Shown here: positions 51,598-56,163 of the stretch, in pieces
How the letters are laid out: each line of letters opens with the position of its first letter
Position numbering within the stretch: position 1 is the stretch's first letter
Assembly: GCA_016789745.1 (NCBI GenBank)
Contig: JAEUQF010000177.1
Span: 1 to 56,163, forward strand
Source of the DNA: Bryobacterales bacterium
GTDB lineage: Bacteria; Acidobacteriota; Terriglobia; Bryobacterales; Bryobacteraceae
DNA: 56,163 nt
Direction: 5' to 3'
Position numbers and translations under genes: made by a program
The notes under the pieces: model-generated
Databases searched by the model: none
What the model saw: the letters and a program-made list of their open reading frames with translations, nothing else
What the model was told of the DNA's origin: nothing

Positions 51598-52059
51598 ATG
51601 ATCCTTGTACTCAGCATCCTGGTTGCCCTATTGGCCGCGCAGGACCGGTACCAGCCGGAGTTCCTGGCATCGCACAATCGCGTCAGGGCCGCTGTCGGCG
51701 TGCCACCGCTGGAGTGGTCTTCGCAACTCGCCGCAGTCGCCCAACGCTGGGCAGATGATCTGGCCGCCTCCAAGCGCTTCGCCCATCGCCCGAAATCGCA
51801 GTATGGCGAAAACCTCTTCGAACTCATCGGTACGGCTGCTACACCCGCGGATGTGGTCACCGCGTGGGCCTCCGAACGCAGCGCCTACGACCCGGGCCGT
51901 CACACCTGCCGGACCGCTGCCGTCTGCGGCCACTACACGCAGATCGTCTGGCGGAAGACCAGGAAGGTGGGCTGCGGCATGGCCCAGAGCGGCACTCGCC
52001 AGGTTTGGGTGTGCAACTACGACCCGCCTGGGAACTACGCCGGTCAGCGCCCCTACTAA
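51598..52059 (+). CDS. CAP-domain (SCP/PR-1-like) secreted protein
   Basis: The 153-residue protein has a short signal peptide and a CAP domain. It opens with FLASHNRVRAAVGVPPLEWS, continues through LAAVAQRWADDLAASKRFAHR and YGENLF, and ends with CGHYTQIVWRKTRKVGCGMA and VWVCNYDPPGNY. The Cys residues and the His/Glu/His cavity residues are in the places seen in plant PR-1-type proteins, to which it is closer than to the typical bacterial YkwD form. The role is unknown; family members bind sterols or lipids. It probably shares a transcript with the TlpA-type gene. Confidence 0.9.
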   Translation: MILVLSILVALLAAQDRYQPEFLASHNRVRAAVGVPPLEWSSQLAAVAQRWADDLAASKRFAHRPKSQYGENLFELIGTAATPADVVTAWASERSAYDPGRHTCRTAAVCGHYTQIVWRKTRKVGCGMAQSGTRQVWVCNYDPPGNYAGQRPY

Positions 52060-52088
52060 CGGCCCATGGGGTGAGTCAATCTGTACAT

Positions 52089-52109
52089 GCAGCCCTGTAG
52101 ACAGGCTGC
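52089..52109 (+). terminator. Hairpin after the CAP-domain gene, possible terminator
   Basis: GCAGC (52089-52093) pairs with GCTGC (52105-52109), and CTGT with ACAG can extend the stem inside after a single bulged C. It lies 30 bases after the CAP stop and 35 before the next ATG. No T-run follows, so it may be a weak terminator, an attenuator or a transcript-end stabiliser. Confidence 0.25.
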
Positions 52110-52143
52110 CCAAATCCACTGCTCGGCGTTATATTCACAAGGC

Positions 52144-52626
52144 ATGCATCCCAAATCGAAGAACACCATCTGCCTCTGGTTCGACAAGGACGCGCACGAA
52201 GCCGCCAGGTTCTACGCAGCTACCTTTCCCGATAGCAAAGTCACCGCCGTACGGCACGCGCCCAGCGATTTTCCAGGTGGCAAGAAGGGCGATGTCCTTA
52301 CGGTGGAGTTCACCGTGGTTGGCATCCCCTGTATCGGCATCAACGGCGGCCCGGTCTTTCCGCAGACCGAGGCCTTCTCTTTCCAGATCGCCACCGACAC
52401 GCAGGAGGAGACCGACCGTTACTGGAACGCTATCGTTGGTAACGGCGGCAAAGAGAGCGAGTGCGGCTGGTGCAAGGACCGTTGGGGACTGAACTGGCAG
52501 ATCACCCCGCGCGCCCTTACCGATGCCTTGGCCGCCGGTGGCGCCGAAGCCAAACGCGCTTTCGAAGCCATGATGACCATGAAGAAGATCGACGTCGCCG
52601 CTATCGAAGCGGCCCGGCGAGGCTGA
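52144..52626 (+). CDS. PhnB-like VOC-superfamily protein
   Basis: The 160-residue protein starts at ATG 52144 (MHPKSKNTICLWFD). It matches the 3-demethylubiquinone-9 3-methyltransferase/PhnB-like group: FDKDAHEAARFYAATFPDSKV, VLTVEFTVVGIPCIGINGG, FSFQIATDTQEETDRYWNAI and CGWCKDRWGLNWQITP. A tail with AFEAMMTMKKIDVAAIEAA is usual for the group. Despite the historic name, these are vicinal-oxygen-chelate-fold proteins without proven methyltransferase activity. The 3' end overlaps the convergent DinB-family gene by 26 bases. Confidence 0.9.
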   Translation: MHPKSKNTICLWFDKDAHEAARFYAATFPDSKVTAVRHAPSDFPGGKKGDVLTVEFTVVGIPCIGINGGPVFPQTEAFSFQIATDTQEETDRYWNAIVGNGGKESECGWCKDRWGLNWQITPRALTDALAAGGAEAKRAFEAMMTMKKIDVAAIEAARRG

Positions 52627-53101
52627 CGCCACCTTCCCGGACAACCTTCAGCCACACGATGAAGTCCAGCGTCGGTGCCGCGCCTGTCAGTTCCCGCAAT
52701 CGCGTCAGGCATTGGCCGCGATGATTCTGGCTGTGCAGCACCACCTGCATCAGGATCTCCGCTACGGTCCCGCTCAGATCGGGTGCCCACGGATTCTCCA
52801 CCCGACGCGTGAGTGACTCCGCGGTGAGGTCTTTCAATAGCAATCGTTGGTTGGCGTGGCTCTCGGCATAGCGTTCCTGCAGTCCTGCCAGACTCGTCGC
52901 AGGCTGCGATTCCTGCTGGATATCGAAAGCGCCGCCGTTTAACATGGCGGTGAACACCCGCTGTACGAAGACGATGTGATGCAGCGTGCCAAGCAGCTTC
53001 TCGTCGGCGGCAGCGCTCTGGTTTGCGCCCACGGCTCGCAACAGCTCCGCATCCGCCCAGGCTTGATGCTCAAATAGCTGATGCAGCATTGTAGGTAGCA
53101 T
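52601..53101 (-). CDS. DinB-family four-helix-bundle protein
   Basis: From ATG 53101 the protein is 166 residues (MLPTMLHQLFEHQAWADAELL). The metal-type His residues are in LGTLHHIVFVQRVF and in LHSQNHRGQCL (HxxxH), as in DinB/DUF664 proteins. Some of these are thiol-dependent S-transferases for mycothiol or bacillithiol. Starts at 53125/53128 or further upstream would run into the divergent sulfatase gene. The function is probably a detoxification or damage-related thiol transfer, inferred from the family only. Confidence 0.85.
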   Translation of the reverse strand: MLPTMLHQLFEHQAWADAELLRAVGANQSAAADEKLLGTLHHIVFVQRVFTAMLNGGAFDIQQESQPATSLAGLQERYAESHANQRLLLKDLTAESLTRRVENPWAPDLSGTVAEILMQVVLHSQNHRGQCLTRLRELTGAAPTLDFIVWLKVVREGGVSLAGPLR

Positions 53102-53115
53102 CCTACTAGTGTAGG
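53091..53115. promoter_or_regulatory. Three GTAGG/CCTAC half-sites between dinB-like and sulfatase genes
   Basis: GTAGG (53091-53095), CCTAC (53102-53106) and GTAGG (53111-53115) alternate in orientation with 6- and 4-base spacers. The last two form an inverted repeat of 5-base arms in the 25-base divergent spacer, where promoters for both genes must lie. This looks like an operator, but no regulator gene is nearby. Confidence 0.3.
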
Positions 53116-53126
53116 TCGATTCCATC

Positions 53127-54551
53127 ATGATCCATCCCGGCCTGAGCAGGCGTGGCTTTCTCACCTCCGCCGCATCCTCTCCTCTCCTGCGCGGCGCCGC
53201 GCGGCGCCCTCCGAACGTCATTCTCATCCTCACCGACAACCTCGGCTACGGAGACCTCGGCTGTTACGGCTCATCCCGCCATCGCACCCCGCACATCGAC
53301 CGCATGGCCCAACAGGGCATTCGCTTCACCGATTGCTACGCCGCCAGCGGTGTCTGCACGCCCTCCCGCGCCGCCCTCCTGACCGGCTGTTATCCGCGCC
53401 GCGTGGGGCTCCACTACACCTCCGACGGCGCCGTGCTTCGTCCCATTTCTCCCAACGGCCTTCATCCCGATGAACTCACCATTGCCGAGTTGCTGAAGGC
53501 CCGGGGATACGCCACCGGCATCATCGGCAAATGGCATCTCGGCGACCAGATCCCCTTCCTTCCCACGCGCCACGGATTCGATTCGTACTTCGGCATTCCC
53601 TATAGCGAAGACATGGTCGCGAATCCGAAAGCGAAACCCCTGCCCTGGCCCCCGCTCCCTTTGATGGAGAACGAAGAGGTGATTGAGGCGCCCGTCGATC
53701 GCGATCCCCTCACCCGCCGCTATACCGAGAAGAGCGTTGAGTGGATCGGGCGTCACCGCGACCGGCCCTTCTTCCTCTACCTCTCCCACGCCATGCCCGG
53801 CAGCACCGCTTCTCCCCACGCCAGCCCCGCCTTCCGCGGCCGCTCCGCCAACGGCCGCTACGGGGATGCCGTCGAAGAGATCGACTGGTCCACCGGCCGC
53901 ATCCTGGAGACGCTGCGTGCAAACGGAATCGACCGCGACACTCTGGTCATCTGGACCTCCGACAATGGCGCCGTTCGGCGTGACCCCACCCAGGGCTCTA
54001 ACCTGCCCATGGGCGGGTGGGGCTACACCACCAGCGAAGGCGGACAACGCGTGCCCTGCATCGCCCGCTGGCCCGGCTACATCCCCGCGGGGAGTAGCTG
54101 CTCCGCCCTGGTGACCCTCATGGATTGGCTCCCCACGCTCCGTTCCCTCACCGGAGCTCGCCGCACGCGCGGCGGCACCATTGATGGCAAGGATCTCCGT
54201 CCGTTGTTGACCGGAAAAAGCCAGACCTCTCCGCACCAGGCTTTCTACTACTATTACGGGCCGCAACTTCAGGCCGTCCGCGCCGGCGCCTGGAAACTGG
54301 TGTTGCCCTTGGAAAGGAAAATAGTCAGCCTGACGGGAGCTACGGCGCCTGGCGAACTGGCGCTCTACGACGTCGTGCGCGATCCCGGTGAGACTACCAA
54401 CCTCGCCTCCCGGCATCCGCCAGTCGTCCGCCGGCTCACCGCGCTTGCGGAGAAAGCACGCGTCGACCTCGGTGATGTCGATCGGCCCGGCAAGGGACAA
54501 CGCTCCTGCGGACGGACGGAGAACCCTACGCCGCGCCTGTTACGTTCCTGA
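53127..54551 (+). CDS. Arylsulfatase-family sulfatase
   Basis: The 474-residue enzyme has a twin-arginine-type start (SRRGFLTSAASSPLL). The sulfatase core includes ILILTDNLGYGDLGCYG, the formylglycine site Cys77-Thr-Pro-Ser-Arg81, GKWHLG and TSDNGA. Cys at the first position means conversion by a formylglycine-generating enzyme or an anaerobic maturase; none is encoded in the window. The first metal motif is Asp37-Asn38 where many relatives have Asp-Asp. A C-terminal half with ELALYDVVRDPGETTNLA is typical. It probably removes sulfate from an imported or extracellular polysaccharide. Confidence 0.92.
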   Translation: MIHPGLSRRGFLTSAASSPLLRGAARRPPNVILILTDNLGYGDLGCYGSSRHRTPHIDRMAQQGIRFTDCYAASGVCTPSRAALLTGCYPRRVGLHYTSDGAVLRPISPNGLHPDELTIAELLKARGYATGIIGKWHLGDQIPFLPTRHGFDSYFGIPYSEDMVANPKAKPLPWPPLPLMENEEVIEAPVDRDPLTRRYTEKSVEWIGRHRDRPFFLYLSHAMPGSTASPHASPAFRGRSANGRYGDAVEEIDWSTGRILETLRANGIDRDTLVIWTSDNGAVRRDPTQGSNLPMGGWGYTTSEGGQRVPCIARWPGYIPAGSSCSALVTLMDWLPTLRSLTGARRTRGGTIDGKDLRPLLTGKSQTSPHQAFYYYYGPQLQAVRAGAWKLVLPLERKIVSLTGATAPGELALYDVVRDPGETTNLASRHPPVVRRLTALAEKARVDLGDVDRPGKGQRSCGRTENPTPRLLRS

Positions 54552-54560
54552 TTCGGACTC

Positions 54561-54576
54561 CCTAGCGCGTGCTAGG
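54561..54576. terminator. Inverted repeat between convergent genes
   Basis: CCTAGC (54561-54566) and GCTAGG (54571-54576) form a perfect 6-bp stem around GCGT. It sits between the sulfatase stop and the stop of the small membrane protein gene, where a two-way terminator would be expected. Neither side has a T-run, so it is only a candidate. Confidence 0.3.
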
Positions 54577-54928
54577 CCGTGCTCGTGAACAGCCGCTTTG
54601 CGATCAGGCTGACGCCGATGACGACCAGGCAAATGGCAAACAAAGGCAGATCTGTCCGCCAGAACTGGCCCAGCGCGGCGAACAGCGCCAGGATGCCAAG
54701 GAGGGTCGAGAATCCATTGATTCCCAGATGGCTGAAGTAACGAACGGCGTTTACGCCGATCAGAATCGCGGCAACCCCAAACAGCCAGGCTCCTTGTGGG
54801 ACTCGATCAGCGGGAACCAGCCAAACAGCACCCGTGAGCGTGAACAGCAGACCCCACGCGATATCCTGGAGGCTCATGTCCAAGGCAGCGCGGCGATCGG
54901 GCGTACCGCCGATAGACGCGGTTGTCAT
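54572..54928 (-). CDS. Small four-helix membrane protein
   Basis: From ATG 54928 (MTTASIGG), preceded by a GGAGG ribosome site 5-6 bases away, the protein is 118 residues. Four hydrophobic segments are visible: about 24-40 (IAWGLLFTLTGAVWLV), 45-60, 70-88 and 95-112. Short charged loops separate them and a Lys-Arg-containing tail ends it. The shape resembles small membrane proteins of the LiaI/LiaF-N type, but no firm family match can be made by eye. Upstream starts lack a ribosome site. Confidence 0.7.
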   Translation of the reverse strand: MTTASIGGTPDRRAALDMSLQDIAWGLLFTLTGAVWLVPADRVPQGAWLFGVAAILIGVNAVRYFSHLGINGFSTLLGILALFAALGQFWRTDLPLFAICLVVIGVSLIAKRLFTSTA

Positions 54929-55239
54929 CGTGACCTCCTCTCTCGTGGCTACGCGCCACGCCCATCCGTGGTGCACCCACCTTGCCAATCACCGGGGATA
55001 ACCCGTCTCCGCATCCCCAGAACGCGCAAGTCGGAACAGGTTGCGAATGAGCTTCTTAGACACGCATGATCCTTCCCGGACTAGTTCGTACGGCAAGTGC
55101 GGCGCGGGCGGAGTGAGCGAAAGCGCGCGGGAGGTGAGGCGCAGGACGCAGATTCGGCCTGACTGAGTGTGTGAGTTGAGACACGTGGGGAGGTGCCGTG
55201 GCCTGAGTTCGGCAACGTAATCAACTGGTGGATGGGAAA
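54929..55239. other. 311-base divergent intergenic region
   Basis: This is the longest stretch without a gene. It separates the small membrane protein gene from the OmpA-like gene and should contain both promoters. The ribosome site of the minus-strand gene lies at its left end. No convincing -35/-10 pair, tRNA or long repeat was recognised. Open frames crossing it on the minus strand have low-complexity Arg/Ala/Pro translations and run into the OmpA-like gene, so they were not accepted. Confidence 0.6.
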
Positions 55240-56124
55240 ATGAAGAGGATGGACCAACAACGGCAGGCGAAATGGAAACCCCCGGTTTTCCTGGCCGTCG
55301 CCACGCTGCTGGTAGCGGCTGCGGGCGTCGTCCTCTGGAATCTGAACAGTCGTGTGAACGATCTGCAGGGGCGCCTCTCCGGCGTGCAGCAACGCGCCAC
55401 CGAGGCCGAGCAAGACGTGGCGCGCAAAGCGCAGGAGTTGACGACACTGCAAGGGGAACTGGCCGTGACCCGCGAGCGGGCCACGCGCGCCGAGAATCTC
55501 ACCGAACAACTCGATGCGACCAACCGCGAGTCCGAATCGCAGGTGCAGCAACTGCGTGAGGAGTCGGAGGCTAGTGCGGCCGCCGCCCAGAAGGCAGCCG
55601 CGGAGAAGCAGCAGGCGCTGGAGGCGCGGCAACAGGCTCTGGGCGAACTCGAGAGTATGGTCCAGCGCCGGCAGAGTGAATTGGACCGTATGCAGCAGGC
55701 GCTGAATCAGGTTGCGCCCACCGTGAGGACCCCGAGCGGCATGGTTATGCAGCTTGCCGACGATTCCTTCAAGTTTGACTTCGACAGTGCTGCGTTGAAG
55801 CCCGCGAATCGCGAGGTGCTGAGCCGGATTGCTGGTATTCTGCTCGCCTCGGAAGGCTACCGGTTGTTTATTGACGGGCATACGGACGACACGGGGACCG
55901 ACGCCTATAACCAGCAGCTCTCCGAAAGGCGCACCGGCAGCGTGCGGGATTATATGGTGAAGGCCGGCGTTCCGGCCAACAGCATCACGGTGAAGGGATT
56001 TGGGAAGTCGAATCCGCTGGTGAGTGCGAAGACGCAGGAGGCGCGCGCGAAGAACCGGCGGGTGGAGATTGGGATTGTGGATACGATCATCGACTACCAG
56101 ACGACTGCGGCGCCTTCGCAGTAG
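55240..56124 (+). CDS. OmpA-family protein with membrane anchor and coiled coil
   Basis: The roughly 294-residue protein has one N-terminal helix (PPVFLAVATLLVAAAGVVLW). A Glu/Gln/Ala-rich coiled coil (about 35-155) follows, with QQRATEAEQDVARKAQEL and LEARQQALGELESM. The C-terminal OmpA-like peptidoglycan-binding domain (about 170-280) shows FKFDFDSAALKP, IDGHTDDTGTDAYNQQLSERR and KGFGKSNPLVSAKT; its Asp and Arg ligands for the meso-DAP peptide are present. It should tie the inner membrane to the cell wall. Starts at GTG 55228, ATG 55240 or ATG 55249 are all possible and differ by a few residues. Confidence 0.88.
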   Translation: MKRMDQQRQAKWKPPVFLAVATLLVAAAGVVLWNLNSRVNDLQGRLSGVQQRATEAEQDVARKAQELTTLQGELAVTRERATRAENLTEQLDATNRESESQVQQLREESEASAAAAQKAAAEKQQALEARQQALGELESMVQRRQSELDRMQQALNQVAPTVRTPSGMVMQLADDSFKFDFDSAALKPANREVLSRIAGILLASEGYRLFIDGHTDDTGTDAYNQQLSERRTGSVRDYMVKAGVPANSITVKGFGKSNPLVSAKTQEARAKNRRVEIGIVDTIIDYQTTAAPSQ

Positions 56125-56163
56125 GGTGCGGCGGGAGGGACTGGGGTAGTCTAGAACTCTCGC

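Noticed and set aside
54989..55447. Minus-strand frame across the 311-base spacer
   Set aside because: Arg/Pro/Ser-rich translation without motifs, no ribosome site, and it overlaps the coiled-coil part of the OmpA-like gene.
1..56163. CRISPR array, insertion sequence, prophage, tRNA or rRNA genes
   Set aside because: No spaced direct repeats, transposase-like or phage-like proteins, or tRNA-like arms were seen in any spacer; most spacers are too short to hold them.

Overview
The window is about 56 kb of high-GC chromosomal DNA, densely packed with genes on both strands. It most likely comes from an Acidobacteriota member of the Bryobacterales/Solibacter type. The main clue is the C-terminal domain known from Solibacter surface proteins (TIGR03437-like), seen here in three separate secreted proteins (1-1731, 31244-34597, 44890-47687). 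Other support comes from the many secreted hydrolases, TPR and beta-propeller proteins, a CHRD protein, a sulfatase, a DUF4159 protein and an ECF sigma factor beside a membrane protein. No rRNA, tRNA, CRISPR array, insertion sequence, phage gene or replication origin was seen. It reads as ordinary chromosome with several unusual gene clusters. The assignment to phylum is inference.

Layout. 1-4222: the end of a CHRD surface protein, then a MacB/Lol-like ABC permease and ATPase with a DUF2071 gene. 4362-11364: a small BamE-like secreted protein, then one minus-strand operon made of a Gld-type ABC transporter (ATPase, permease, GldG-like, DUF4340) that runs by 4-bp overlap into the NAD-salvage genes pncB and pncA. 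11505-16083: gluQRS, two secreted proteins (one a tandem alpha/beta hydrolase whose first half has lost its nucleophile) and a DUF4159 protein. 16128-17227: ECF sigma factor and a coupled membrane protein with a candidate autoregulated promoter.

17224-24018: a compact eight-gene minus-strand operon: SPFH/zinc-ribbon protein, S-adenosylmethionine decarboxylase, two DUF4178 proteins, a small membrane protein, DUF350, a membrane-embedded aminopropyltransferase and an FAD amine-oxidase-like protein. It looks like a polyamine-making module tied to a membrane stress or remodelling machine and is one of the two best candidates for a poorly described system. 24045-37762: heme A synthase, an iron-alcohol-dehydrogenase-like protein that has lost all its metal ligands, an NTF2-like protein, a metallo-beta-lactamase-fold protein, PDZ and TPR proteins, a TolC-type protein, a large double beta-propeller, a TPR lipoprotein and a CAAX-type intramembrane protease.

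37803-44893: a tight plus-strand run of HAD phosphatase, deoxyhypusine-synthase-like protein, PfkB (heptokinase-like) kinase, ROK kinase, GmhA-like SIS isomerase, metallophosphoesterase, DapA/NanA-type lyase and a PLP-dependent decarboxylase. Three of these parallel the ADP-heptose route, but the set matches no pathway I know, so it is the second candidate system. It runs by ATGA overlap into a large secreted protein broken by one frameshift. 47693-56163: NTF2-like protein, MFS transporter, TlpA-type thioredoxin protein, CAP-domain protein, PhnB-like VOC protein, DinB protein, sulfatase, small membrane protein and an OmpA-like coiled-coil protein.
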